Notes under the pieces: generated by a model
The model's input: only the letters and a program-made list of their open reading frames with translations
Database searches by the model: none
Told to the model about the DNA's origin: nothing
Part shown: positions 25,444-35,156 of the stretch, one piece after another
Numbering within the stretch: the stretch's first letter is position 1
Layout: every line of letters starts with the position of its first letter
NCBI GenBank assembly: GCA_017306715.1
Contig: JAFKHV010000021.1
Coordinates: 1 to 62,398, forward strand
From: Legionella sp.
Lineage (GTDB): Bacteria; Pseudomonadota; Gammaproteobacteria; Legionellales; Legionellaceae
Length of the DNA stretch: 62,398 nt
Direction: 5' to 3'
Position numbers and translations under genes: made by a program

Positions 25444-28400
25444 CTAATCATCAGGATTTATATTAGGGTCAGTTTTTAACACTCCTGGATTGTGCATTTC
25501 ATTTTTTTTCTGAATGATGCTTAGCTGCTGTACCACGGGTTGATTCCAAGGCCCGGATATTTTATAGCTATAGGATGATATTTTTTGCATGCCCTGATTA
25601 ATAATTTTAGTAGCGACCCAAGTTGCCACTCCCGCAACGGGCCCCCCGGCAATAGTCGCCACTAAGGGTAAACTTGCCGTAATGTGTGGCGCAATTTTAA
25701 GGTTTAGATTATATGTTCTTTTGATCAAATCCAAATCACCATTCATCGCGGCATATGCTACAGGACCATCCAGATAGCTATCCGTAGTCGTCATAATTCC
25801 TTTATTAATTTTAAAAGTCCCCTGGAAAATATCAAAGCTATAACCTTGTGAAGCTAAATCACTAAAATCAAGCTGTAATCTGCGCGGAATGGTTTGTAAA
25901 CTTAAGAGACTTAATAATTTACCCAAATCAATTTTCTCTTCGGTCTCTTTGTTTAAATGGGTAATGCGACCATTTTTTAATTGCACAAAGAGATCACCAT
26001 AAGCCTTTTTTAAAGTAAAGCGTTCCAATCGGTCATTCCACCCGCCCTGAAACTCTAAATATCCTTTTTTAGCGTCCACGACAGGTGAAATTTGCCATTG
26101 GGCCAAACTATCAGACAAATTGTTAATATTCATTTTTAAATGAATTTGTGTTTTGTCTTGATTTTTTTGCTGTGACCAACGCCCATTCATATCAACATGA
26201 TAGTGAGGTGAGTCAATACGCGCATGTTCTAAAACCCAATTTTGCTGCGCTCGTTTTCCCGTTAATTGCACAGAGCCAATATGAATCGATTCAATATTTA
26301 AATCATCGATTAAAAGATTAAGTTCGGGAAATTCTGCAGGTTTTAGATCGGGCTCCTGTGTTGTAGCTGCATTTATTGGTGTTTGGGGCTTAAGTTTTAA
26401 ATAACTCAAATGCCCGTTCAATTGATTTTTTACCCCATTATAACGAAAAGTACCGCGAATATTTTTTTGTGTAATCATAAAATCACCGCTATGGAATGGC
26501 AGTATTTTGGCTTTTAAATGCAAATTATTCCATTGTTGTTGAAAGATGCTCATTTCATCAAGTAAAACATTAATCTTAATTGGCGGTAAATGAACAGTTG
26601 ATTGTGCATTTACTGTTGGCGCATATTTCTGATAAATGTTTTTCCATTCATCAAAACGAAATCCTTTTAAAGAACCATTAACGGATAGTCCCGGAGTGTC
26701 AGGCGCTGCTGCTGGCTTATCTCCGAGCTGAATAATACCGGAGTCAAAAGTGATGCTTTTACCAGAACTCTTATAAACCAAGTTGGTACTTAAACGCTTT
26801 TCATAGTTAGAACGGAGCAAGATGGTATTGTTTTTTTTCATCTCTACTGCCAAATCAAAAGGTACCTCATCTTCGGGTTTTTTGTTTAATGGTGCAGGGA
26901 GATTGATGCTAAGCCCTTTTAGAGAGGAGCTAATTGTTAAGCGATCTGAGTCTTGTGGACGATAAGCCAGGGTTAGATCTGCCTCCATGGGAAAACTCCC
27001 ATTTAAAGACGTCAGGTATGGGATATTAAATTGCTGTTTTAATGAATCAGCAGTCCATATACCGGCAATAACTATCTGGGTTGCAGGAACTGGATGTTGC
27101 GTGGTCTTAATATCAATTTTTAAGGAATGTCCTAAGGAGCTTGCTGTTAAAAAGCTATTTGCTACCCCCTCTTCATTAAAAAATAAAGTTCCCGTTAGCC
27201 CTTCGAGTTTAAGCTTCGCTATCGGATATTTTAGATTGAGGATATTTTCATTAAAACCAATATTTCCTGTAACCAGAATCTTATCATTCTCAGGGTACAA
27301 CGGCACTTGCACCAGTAACTGCAGTTGCGCTGCGCCCTCAATAAACAATTGTTGTAATTGCGAAAGTTTCAGTCTAAGTGGAGAGGAAAGCACATAGTTC
27401 AGCATTTTTTGTGCTTCACCGGAAATCTTACCTTCAATAATTAAATTTTCACGATCATGTCCAATATCATCGATTTTTAAGTGAATATCCTGAGCAGGCA
27501 CTCCTTGAAAATTGGCGCGTTTAATATCGATCTTTAAGTTACGATTATCTAGTGTAAGATCTGCATCAATTTCTTGTATGGGTTTCCATTGGGGGTTGAT
27601 GGTGATTGTTCCACCATTTAAATGGCTATTAATGGTAAAATTTCCCTGGCCCTGGTCAAAGGGAAAATCTTTAACAAAACCGTTAAAATTAACTGTACCC
27701 GAAAATTCCTCTACTTGACGTAAGTCTTTTGTTAACCAGAAATACAATTTCGGTTTTAGCTTGTCTTTAGGTAAAAATTTAGCCCATTTTTGTAAATTTT
27801 TTCCTGAATATTCCACGGAGAAACGCATGTTACCCCAGGAGTTTGGTTGTACTTGATCCAATATCCCCTGGGCACTTAAGGTTAGTTCTGGTTGATTTAA
27901 TAATATGTGCTCAACACTTACTCGATAGCCATCACTAAGCTCTTTCCAATCTAAAGACCCATTAATTTGCGAAAACATTTGGTTGGGATAATTCTTTAGA
28001 GCAATATTCGTATCCGTAGAATCTAGTTCTAAACGGCCTTCATGAGGCTGCCAATGGATAGCCCCTGATAGATTATTTACCTTAGGAATTGAATCTTTTG
28101 CATCGGCTTCCCACCCCAGATTATTAAAACGAGATAACAAATAGGTAATCTCATTGCGCGAAGACCAGAGGTTATGAGCTTCGCTAAGCGGCTCTGCTGG
28201 ATTGGGTAAATGAAACAATGGTGCAATCGCAGGGATTTGGAATGAATCAGCCTGCGTCACCAGTAAAATTTGGGTATCCTGCAATTGTCCCTGCGGATTG
28301 AGGGCGCTGAGTGGCTGCAAAATATTGATGTCTTTTAACTGAGGTATTAGGGAATTTAAAAGTAAATTTTTAACAAAAATACGATAACTTTGTTGTTCAC

Positions 28401-29403
28401 GATTAAATTTTATCTGCAGCTGATTTTCTGGCCAATCACTGTTTCCTAGGCGTAAATGAATCTGGTCTGCAGATAACTCCCAACCCTCGCTATCAGGCCT
28501 CCAGAATAGATTGGCAAAAAAATAATTTACCAGTCGCATTTTTTGATTGTCCATGGTGCGCCAGGCAAGCCGTTTTAATTCGATTTGAGCATGCATCGAG
28601 GTCACCGCGCCACGATGGATATCCATCCATAGCTCAAGATTACCTTTACCTCCCTCTAGAGAGACCTTATTCTTCGGTATAAAGTATTGCCACTGTGCAG
28701 GGACAATATTCTGAGCTGAAAAGTAAAATTTCCCTTCAATTTCATCAAAATGCTCGGGATTGAAATAGCCATCCCCCAGCAGCTGAAAATCTGTACTACT
28801 GGTTTGCTCAAGACGCGCGCTCCCTTTAATTTTATAGCGGCCATTTTGATTCAAAATGGATACATTCAAACCATTTACGGGAATGATACTGCCACTGTTA
28901 AAATAAAAATAAGCCGAGACATGACGAATGATTAAACGCTCTTGTTGTGAAAGCCAGGATAGAATCTGCCGCGTACGTTCTGGGGTCATATCCTCACTGT
29001 TGATACTATCCGTACTAATTCCATCAATAGTCCAGTGCTCTCCACGCTGACGGAAGGTAAGATGCATATCATCTATGTACAAAACACCAGGTAAAATTTC
29101 CCAGTTCCATAATGATTTAAACAGATTGATGCCGACAATCAATTTGTTTAGACGAAAGATTTTTTGTGAGTCAGCACCTAAGGTGACCTGATGAAGTTGC
29201 AACATTGGTTGAAACCAGTACCACCCTGTTTCCATGGTTTGAATGGTTACCGGCTGCCCTAAGAGGGTTGATAAGTGTTGTTCAACTTCGGTTTTGTATT
29301 GTTTAGCCCAAGGGGTAAGCGACCGAAAGATACTCGAAAGAACAGCCATAAAAATAATCAGGATGGCTAAGGTCATCCAAATCTTTTTTATTATTTTTTT
29401 CAC
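25444..29403 (-). CDS. yhdP: YhdP-type AsmA-like protein (TIGR02099)
   Basis: The 1319-residue protein has one N-terminal transmembrane segment (about residues 9-28, IWMTLAILIIFMAVLSSIF). A very long periplasmic beta-rich body follows, with repeated amphipathic strands typical of AsmA/YhdP bridge-like lipid-transport proteins, and a C-terminal AsmA-like block (YNLNLKIAPHITASLPLVA, then GPVAGVATWVATKIINQGM). In E. coli YhdP helps move phospholipid to the outer membrane; length (about 1266 there) agrees. It starts with GTG whose GTGA overlaps the fliJ stop, implying translational coupling to the flagellar operon. Confidence 0.85.
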   Translation of the reverse strand: MKKIIKKIWMTLAILIIFMAVLSSIFRSLTPWAKQYKTEVEQHLSTLLGQPVTIQTMETGWYWFQPMLQLHQVTLGADSQKIFRLNKLIVGINLFKSLWNWEILPGVLYIDDMHLTFRQRGEHWTIDGISTDSINSEDMTPERTRQILSWLSQQERLIIRHVSAYFYFNSGSIIPVNGLNVSILNQNGRYKIKGSARLEQTSSTDFQLLGDGYFNPEHFDEIEGKFYFSAQNIVPAQWQYFIPKNKVSLEGGKGNLELWMDIHRGAVTSMHAQIELKRLAWRTMDNQKMRLVNYFFANLFWRPDSEGWELSADQIHLRLGNSDWPENQLQIKFNREQQSYRIFVKNLLLNSLIPQLKDINILQPLSALNPQGQLQDTQILLVTQADSFQIPAIAPLFHLPNPAEPLSEAHNLWSSRNEITYLLSRFNNLGWEADAKDSIPKVNNLSGAIHWQPHEGRLELDSTDTNIALKNYPNQMFSQINGSLDWKELSDGYRVSVEHILLNQPELTLSAQGILDQVQPNSWGNMRFSVEYSGKNLQKWAKFLPKDKLKPKLYFWLTKDLRQVEEFSGTVNFNGFVKDFPFDQGQGNFTINSHLNGGTITINPQWKPIQEIDADLTLDNRNLKIDIKRANFQGVPAQDIHLKIDDIGHDRENLIIEGKISGEAQKMLNYVLSSPLRLKLSQLQQLFIEGAAQLQLLVQVPLYPENDKILVTGNIGFNENILNLKYPIAKLKLEGLTGTLFFNEEGVANSFLTASSLGHSLKIDIKTTQHPVPATQIVIAGIWTADSLKQQFNIPYLTSLNGSFPMEADLTLAYRPQDSDRLTISSSLKGLSINLPAPLNKKPEDEVPFDLAVEMKKNNTILLRSNYEKRLSTNLVYKSSGKSITFDSGIIQLGDKPAAAPDTPGLSVNGSLKGFRFDEWKNIYQKYAPTVNAQSTVHLPPIKINVLLDEMSIFQQQWNNLHLKAKILPFHSGDFMITQKNIRGTFRYNGVKNQLNGHLSYLKLKPQTPINAATTQEPDLKPAEFPELNLLIDDLNIESIHIGSVQLTGKRAQQNWVLEHARIDSPHYHVDMNGRWSQQKNQDKTQIHLKMNINNLSDSLAQWQISPVVDAKKGYLEFQGGWNDRLERFTLKKAYGDLFVQLKNGRITHLNKETEEKIDLGKLLSLLSLQTIPRRLQLDFSDLASQGYSFDIFQGTFKINKGIMTTTDSYLDGPVAYAAMNGDLDLIKRTYNLNLKIAPHITASLPLVATIAGGPVAGVATWVATKIINQGMQKISSYSYKISGPWNQPVVQQLSIIQKKNEMHNPGVLKTDPNINPDD

Positions 29404-29870
29404 TCTATCGGTTCCACATCCTGATTGATTCTTTTACTATACCATTGCTTTTGTGCATACTCATCATTTTCTTTCTGCTCGCGGCGAGATTCTTTTACTG
29501 CTTGTTCTTTTTTTAGTTTCTCAATTAATAATTGGATGCTTTCTTCTTCCCTCTTAGTAACTAAATACGCGGTTTGAGCGTGTTGGCGTAACTTGGCTAA
29601 ATGTGCCAAATGACCATTGAGTTGAATAATCGCTTTATCTAAATGAGCGATAAAGTCCACCCGATGACGTATCTGATTTAAACTCGCGCCTTGCTCGCCT
29701 AAGCTTTCCATTTGTTGTAAATAATCGCCCCGGTATCCCACGAGCTGTTCATGTTTTAATTTGTTCTTTTTAAACTCCTCTTGCGCATTGATGACCTCCT
29801 GAAATGCTTTTTGAGTATTTTTTTGTTTTATCCCTAAAAGCTGCAGCAAGCTGCTTAAATTGCGACTCAT
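29400..29870 (-). CDS. fliJ: Flagellar export chaperone/stalk FliJ
   Basis: The 156-residue, almost entirely coiled-coil protein (QEEFKKNKLKHEQLVGYRGDY then QLIRHRVDF-like) fits FliJ, the central stalk that links the FliI ATPase hexamer to the export gate. FliJ is poorly conserved; the call rests on length (about 147), coiled-coil content and position directly after fliI (2-base gap). The 3' end overlaps the following yhdP-like gene by 4 bases. Confidence 0.85.
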   Translation of the reverse strand: MSRNLSSLLQLLGIKQKNTQKAFQEVINAQEEFKKNKLKHEQLVGYRGDYLQQMESLGEQGASLNQIRHRVDFIAHLDKAIIQLNGHLAHLAKLRQHAQTAYLVTKREEESIQLLIEKLKKEQAVKESRREQKENDEYAQKQWYSKRINQDVEPIE

Positions 29871-29872
29871 AG

Positions 29873-31213
29873 TTAGCTCCTGCAGCGAGCCGCTAAATCT
29901 GCCAATGCGGATACACTTTCATCATAGCTATAGTGTTCATTCATCCCTTGCTCCATGTATTGCCGCAATGTGTCGTGCGCGACTATTGCTTTATCTAATT
30001 GCGGATCTGACCCTTTAACATAAGCACCCAGTAAAATTAAGTCGCGATTTTTTTCATATAATGATAAATATTTTTTAAATAACAGCATGTCCTGCATCTG
30101 CTCTTCAGACACAATACTTTGCATCACCCGACTGATTGATGCTTCCAAATCAATTGCCGGGTATTGCCCTTCTTCGGCTAAAGAACGACTTAATACGATG
30201 TGTCCATCCAAAATTGCGCGTGCTGCATCCGCTATTGGATCTTGTAAGTCATCCCCTTCCGTAAGCACTGTGTAAAAAGCGGTTATGGAACCACCTGCAG
30301 GCAGTCCATTACCTGCTCGTTCAACCAATTTGGGTAATTTGGCAAATACTGAAGGCGGATAACCTTTTGTAGCAGGGGCCTCACCTATGGAGAGTGCTAT
30401 CTCCCGTTGCGCCTGAGCATAGCGGGTGAGCGAATCCATAAGCAATAAAACATGTTTTCCTTGATCCCGAAAATATTCAGCAATGCTTGTTGCCACTTGC
30501 GCCCCATGCAGTCTTCGCAAAGGAGACTCATCTGCCGGTGCCGCAACGACCACCGCCCGTTTTAAACCTTCTTCACCAAGACTGCATTCAATAAATTCTT
30601 TGACCTCACGTCCGCGTTCGCCAATTAATCCTACGACAACCACATCGGCTTTAGTAAAGCGCGTCATCATTCCCAGTAATACGGATTTTCCCACGCCACT
30701 GCCTGCGAAAAGACCAATACGCTGACCACGGCCAATGGTTAACAAACCATTTAATGCACGAATTCCAACATCCAGGGGGGTATCGATAACTGCTCTTTTT
30801 AATGGATTAATCGGAGTCGCATGGAGCGGATAATTATCAGTAAGCTCTAGGGGTGGCCCATCATCAAGGGGTATGCCCGAGCCGTTTACAACACGATTGA
30901 GTAAAGGCCAACCCACATCGATACGTGCAATGCGTCCTGTTGGCATGATAATCATTCCAGGCGCCAAGCCTTGAATGTTATCAATAGACATCAGATACAC
31001 GCGATCATTACTAAAGCCGACAACCTCCGCTTCTATTGTATGATTATGCGCCACTTGAATCAGGCAGCGTGCACCTACCGGTTGATTAAAGCCTTTAGCC
31101 TCTAGCGTTAAGCCCACAGCTCTGCTAATACGGCCGCAGTGTAAGAGTCCGAGATCAGGAAACTGCTGCACTTCAGATAAAATTTTACTCAATCTTGATT
31201 CATAAATGCTCAT
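29873..31213 (-). CDS. fliI: Flagellum-specific ATPase FliI
   Basis: The ATPase of the flagellar type III export apparatus, acting on the cytoplasmic face of the basal body. The 446-residue protein has Walker A ([16 protein letters not shown], about residue 162), Walker B ([17 protein letters not shown]), and the FliI/SctN-type signature [17 protein letters not shown]. Length matches the family (about 440-457). It is packed between fliH (3-base gap) and fliJ (2-base gap). Confidence 0.96.
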   Translation of the reverse strand: MSIYESRLSKILSEVQQFPDLGLLHCGRISRAVGLTLEAKGFNQPVGARCLIQVAHNHTIEAEVVGFSNDRVYLMSIDNIQGLAPGMIIMPTGRIARIDVGWPLLNRVVNGSGIPLDDGPPLELTDNYPLHATPINPLKRAVIDTPLDVGIRALNGLLTIGRGQRIGLFAGSGVGKSVLLGMMTRFTKADVVVVGLIGERGREVKEFIECSLGEEGLKRAVVVAAPADESPLRRLHGAQVATSIAEYFRDQGKHVLLLMDSLTRYAQAQREIALSIGEAPATKGYPPSVFAKLPKLVERAGNGLPAGGSITAFYTVLTEGDDLQDPIADAARAILDGHIVLSRSLAEEGQYPAIDLEASISRVMQSIVSEEQMQDMLLFKKYLSLYEKNRDLILLGAYVKGSDPQLDKAIVAHDTLRQYMEQGMNEHYSYDESVSALADLAARCRS

Positions 31214-31216
31214 AGC

Positions 31217-31870
31217 TTATTTTTGCTCTGGATCTAAACTAAGTAGATTATCTTTGGTAATGTATTTGGTAAAAATACTGGTCAAACGATGTTGGATACG
31301 TCCATCTAATTCACTATGCTCACCCTTTAAATAAAAATCACCGCGATCAAGTTCAGCATCAGCAACCAAAATGTCAAGGAGTCCGGGTATTTCATCAGGG
31401 GGAAATTGATTTTTAACCCATGCAACATCATCCGGGTGCATAGCAAAAGTTAAATGACTATTGAGCATTGGTAACTCAGCTCTTACTGCAAAAAGTAAAT
31501 CCCGTATTTTTTCTGGATGAGCACTTAATTCGATACCAATGCAATGCTGCCCTAACCAGATTAGTGTCTGTATAACCTGCTGAATAATGTGATCATCGAG
31601 TAATTTTATCGGCTGCTGAATCAATTCAAACCAGCGTTGTAGTTCTTTTTTCTGGGTCTCAATAAAGGTTTTAGCTTCTTCGATGCCCTCGTTATACCCC
31701 TGGGTACGTGCTTCCTCACGTATACGTTCGCATTCCTGGCGTAAAATTTCTTGCGGATCCACAACTGGTGTTTCTGCTGCAGGCTTTGGCTTTTGATCGC
31801 GGTAATTCCAGGTTGTAAAATCCTTGTTATTGGTTTGCTTTTTTGGTAGCGGCTCAAATTGCTGTGCCAT
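31217..31870 (-). CDS. fliH: Flagellar assembly protein FliH
   Basis: A regulator of FliI at the export apparatus. The ATG at 31870 (MAQQFEPLPKKQ) is preferred because AAGGATCGTT provides a ribosome-binding site; a longer reading to 31906 adds 12 unlikely residues. The 217-residue product has a Pro-rich N-terminus (NYRDQKPKPAAETPVVDP), a charged coiled coil (EECERIREEARTQGYNEG-like; FliH often has GxxxG-rich helix here) and a C-terminal domain with VADAELDRGDFYLKGEHSELDG typical of FliH/SctL. A 165-bp gap separates it from fliG; no gene or clear signal is seen there. Confidence 0.9.
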   Translation of the reverse strand: MAQQFEPLPKKQTNNKDFTTWNYRDQKPKPAAETPVVDPQEILRQECERIREEARTQGYNEGIEEAKTFIETQKKELQRWFELIQQPIKLLDDHIIQQVIQTLIWLGQHCIGIELSAHPEKIRDLLFAVRAELPMLNSHLTFAMHPDDVAWVKNQFPPDEIPGLLDILVADAELDRGDFYLKGEHSELDGRIQHRLTSIFTKYITKDNLLSLDPEQK

Positions 31871-32035
31871 AACGATCCTTATTTTGCTACTTTGTACTTT
31901 AAACAACTCAGATAAAAGCCTTACTTACCTCATTATCATGAAATCGTCTTCCAAAATAAATTTAATTGCCCTACTGCCTGCTTCACGTAAACAATTTATC
32001 CTCGGATGATAAAAGGGTTATTGAGGCACTAGTTC

Positions 32036-33025
32036 CTAAATCATTTCGTCCCCACCCTTAGCGCCTAAGGCAATTTTGCCATCATCAGCTAAGCTTTTAG
32101 CAATCGTTAGGATGTCTCGTTGTGCTTTTTCAACTTCGACTACTTTGACAGGCCCTTGCAGTTCAATATCTTCACGCAATAGATCGGCAGCACGTTTCGA
32201 CATGTTATTAAAAATTTTCTCTTTGGCTTGTTCGGTCGTGCCTTTTAATGCGAGCTTTAGCAAATCCGGAGAAACATCTCGTAATAAAGTCTGGACACTG
32301 CGATCATCCATATCAATTAAATTCTCAAACACAAACATTTTGTCGCGAATTTTTTCACTCAAACCTTGATCCCAGTCTTTAATTTTATTCAGTACCTCAT
32401 CTTCCATCGAGCCATCAAAAAAATTGATGACATCAGCAACACTCTTAATACCGCCGACAGAAGCAGCCTTACTGACTTTCTGCCCACTGAGCTGCTTTTC
32501 AATAACCATCCCCAGCTCATTCAATGCTTCCGGCTTCACTGTATCAATATTGCACATCCGTAATAGTACTTCGGAGCGCTTTTCCATCGTAAAATAACGC
32601 AATACCTCAGCAGCTTGTTCACTATCAAGATGAATTAGAATTGTTGCAATAATTTGTGGGTGCTCATTACGGATAACATCGGCAATTAAACGTCCATCCA
32701 ACCATTTTAGGCGATTAAGTCCACTGTCTTTATCCGAAATTAAAATTCGGTCAATAATGGGTGTGGCCTTATCTATGCCCAAAGCCTCGATAAGGACTGT
32801 GCGTAAATATTGCTCCGTATCAACCGCGATACTGGTTTGATCACCAATGGCATTCGTAAAATCCATGAGTACATTTTGCATTTTAGTTTTCGTCACGGTG
32901 CTTAGCGTGGTCATGGCGACGCCAACCTTTTGTACCTGACGTGGCTCCAAGTGCTTCAGAACCTCTGCTGCATTCTTTTCACCCATACTTAATAATAATA
33001 TTGCTGCTCGCTCGATACCATCCAT
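32036..33025 (-). CDS. fliG: Flagellar motor switch protein FliG
   Basis: Part of the C-ring; it binds FliF and receives torque from MotA. The 329-residue protein begins MDGIERAAILLLSMGEKNAA (FliG-N), has the middle EHPQIIATILIHLDSEQAAEVL armadillo segment and the C-terminal torque helix (LKIKDWDQGLSEKIRDKMFVF-like region, here NKIKDWDQGLSEKIRDKMF, then DMDDRSVQTLLRDV). Length equals the family (about 331). It starts 3 bases after the fliF stop. Confidence 0.96.
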   Translation of the reverse strand: MDGIERAAILLLSMGEKNAAEVLKHLEPRQVQKVGVAMTTLSTVTKTKMQNVLMDFTNAIGDQTSIAVDTEQYLRTVLIEALGIDKATPIIDRILISDKDSGLNRLKWLDGRLIADVIRNEHPQIIATILIHLDSEQAAEVLRYFTMEKRSEVLLRMCNIDTVKPEALNELGMVIEKQLSGQKVSKAASVGGIKSVADVINFFDGSMEDEVLNKIKDWDQGLSEKIRDKMFVFENLIDMDDRSVQTLLRDVSPDLLKLALKGTTEQAKEKIFNNMSKRAADLLREDIELQGPVKVVEVEKAQRDILTIAKSLADDGKIALGAKGGDEMI

Positions 33026-33028
33026 ATT

Positions 33029-34675
33029 CTACCCTCGCTCAACCCACGTCTTTACTACTTGCGCCACACGCTTTGGTTCTTTGTCTACCACTTGGCGGAG
33101 CAAATTTAATTGCGACTCATAGTCGTTAGCATCCTGAATGGCTAAGGCACCATCATAAGCCAACTCCCCCTGGGGCAACTCAGTTTCTTCTAAATAAGGC
33201 AACCCTTCTTCTTTATTGGTTGCCAAGGATTTAAGCATGGGCCGCAGCACCCCGAACACCATGGCCAGAATAAAGAGCGCGCCTGATACCTGTTTGACAA
33301 TGGACCAAAAAATATCTTTTTGCCAAAACTGTTCATCAGGAATTGGGGCAATGGGATCCGGTTTAACAAAATCGGTGTTAATTACGTTTAAGCTGTCACC
33401 GCGCTGACTATTTAAACCAATCGCATCCGCTACCAGAAGTTTAATTTGATTAATCTCTTTTTCGGTTAATGGCTTTTTAACCTCTTTTTTCGTTTTGGGA
33501 TCCATAGTCATAGGATTATCGACCAAGACTGCGACGGTTAATCTTTTTATACCCCCAGGTTGATTGGTGGTATGGCTGATGGTTTTATCGAGCTCAAAGT
33601 TTTTAGTACTTTGAGAACGCACATCAGATGATTGCGAAATATCTTGCTGACCTTGACCCTGCCCTGGCGCCTGTCCTGGCTGATTGGGTGGTGTATTGGG
33701 ATTTTTAGTGGTTAGTTGCGGGTTAGGTTGTGGTGTATTGGACAAGGTCCCAGGAACACCAACAGCATCGCTTGAAGCATTACGTTTTTCTTCCATAGTC
33801 TGTACACTTCGAAGTGCTGGAAGTTCTGGATTAAACGATTCTTGCGTTTGTTCATAACGCGTAAAATCCAAATCTGCAGACACTTTTGCGCGCACCCGGC
33901 CATAACCGAGTAATGGTGTTAAAATATCCTGAATCTTTTGCGAATATTGATGTTCCAGATTTTGTCGGTAATCGGAAAATCGTTCCGTCTCGGTAAACAA
34001 TGTCTGTCCACCACCCTCATTGAGTAGCTGCCCATCTTGATCAACAAGCGTCACACGACTTGCAGAAAGATTTGGAATGCTCGATGCAACTAAATTCACA
34101 ATAGCCGCAATGGTTTGTTTTTTAAGCTCTAGTCCGGAGTATACATCCAGAAATACAGAAGCGCTGGGTTGATGCATATCGCGTACAAAAGCTGACTCCC
34201 GGGGTATGGCTAAGTGCACGCGCGCAGATTTAACATCTTTAAATTTACTAATAGTACGTGCAAGCTCAGCTTCTAATGCTTGCTTGTAGCGTGCATTTTC
34301 CATAAATTGGCTCGTACCAAAAGTATTGGTGTTATTAAATAATTCCTCAGAACCCGTTGCATCGCGAGGTAGGCCTTCTGCTGCAAGTTTTAAACGAGAA
34401 CGTTGCAGATTTTCTGACCGCACCAGAATGGTGCTGTTATTATTATCAATTTTGAATTCAATGCCATTACGCTCTAAAGCTGAGACGACTTCAGCCGTAT
34501 CACGGGCATTCATCTGCATATAAAGTGGAACATAATTCGGATCGCGCGACCAAAGCACAACGGCTAAACCAATAGCAATACTTGCAGCCAAGCCGATTAA
34601 TAAACCGATTTGACGAGCAATTGATAAGCTTGTAAATTTTGCTGCAACCATTGACGCATTATCAGCCAATGCCAT
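33029..34675 (-). CDS. fliF: Flagellar MS-ring protein FliF
   Basis: Forms the membrane MS ring that nucleates basal-body assembly. ATG at 34675 follows AGGAG with 6-base spacing; an in-frame TTG at 34681 is less likely. The 548-residue protein has two transmembrane segments (about 25-45, IGLLIGLAASIAIGLAVVLW, and about 450-470, SGALFILAMVFGVLRPM). A secretin-like periplasmic domain (YVPLYMQMNARDTAEVVSAL; ELARTISKFKDVKSARVHLA) lies between, then a Gln/Pro-rich linker, and the C-terminal FliG-binding tail with VAQVVKTWV. Complete. Confidence 0.96.
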   Translation of the reverse strand: MALADNASMVAAKFTSLSIARQIGLLIGLAASIAIGLAVVLWSRDPNYVPLYMQMNARDTAEVVSALERNGIEFKIDNNNSTILVRSENLQRSRLKLAAEGLPRDATGSEELFNNTNTFGTSQFMENARYKQALEAELARTISKFKDVKSARVHLAIPRESAFVRDMHQPSASVFLDVYSGLELKKQTIAAIVNLVASSIPNLSASRVTLVDQDGQLLNEGGGQTLFTETERFSDYRQNLEHQYSQKIQDILTPLLGYGRVRAKVSADLDFTRYEQTQESFNPELPALRSVQTMEEKRNASSDAVGVPGTLSNTPQPNPQLTTKNPNTPPNQPGQAPGQGQGQQDISQSSDVRSQSTKNFELDKTISHTTNQPGGIKRLTVAVLVDNPMTMDPKTKKEVKKPLTEKEINQIKLLVADAIGLNSQRGDSLNVINTDFVKPDPIAPIPDEQFWQKDIFWSIVKQVSGALFILAMVFGVLRPMLKSLATNKEEGLPYLEETELPQGELAYDGALAIQDANDYESQLNLLRQVVDKEPKRVAQVVKTWVERG

Positions 34676-34728
34676 ATTCAACTCCTGTAAAATCTAGTTA
34701 GTAAAATAACGTGGGAGTTATTATTTGT

Positions 34729-35052
34729 CTATACGGGCATGCTCATAATATCTTGATATGCTTGCAAAATTTTATTTTTTACTCGGGTTGTAGCCTCCAA
34801 AGCAAGGTTCGATTTTTGAGTGTCGATCATAACCTCACCAATACTGATCTCGGTATCGCCAAATTCATAACGTGTTCTTGATTCATCTGCTTTATTATTC
34901 AGATCACTGACTTGTTTGAACGCTTGATGTAACGCCTGACCGAACGAAATGTTATTGTGCTCAGGATTTGCAATAATTCCTTCAGCTTGGGCCGTCATTA
35001 ATTGCATTTGCTGAAATAAGTTCGCAGTACTAATGTTACTCATATCCTTCAT
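34729..35052 (-). CDS. fliE: Flagellar hook-basal body protein FliE
   Basis: Adapter between the MS ring and the proximal rod. The 107-residue protein ends in the FliE signature (SNLALEATTRVKNKILQAYQ, DIMSMPV), with FGQALHQAFKQVSDLNNKAD in the middle. Length is normal (about 104). The start may be 35052 or the second ATG at 35043; GGAAG lies close to both. It is the first structural gene after fleR, 104 bases downstream of it. Confidence 0.94.
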   Translation of the reverse strand: MKDMSNISTANLFQQMQLMTAQAEGIIANPEHNNISFGQALHQAFKQVSDLNNKADESRTRYEFGDTEISIGEVMIDTQKSNLALEATTRVKNKILQAYQDIMSMPV

Positions 35053-35156
35053 CTTCCTTTACAAAAATTGTGTATTTCCAAAATCTGTTCCTGAAATACT
35101 CGCACTTTGAACGCATCCTTTCCCTGACGTCAAACTCGAATCCTCAAAACCAAGCC

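Noticed and set aside
31871..32035. Small gene in the fliG-fliH gap
   Set aside because: No frame with a plausible start on the minus strand; only a weak TTATC/GATAA hairpin near 31997-32013.
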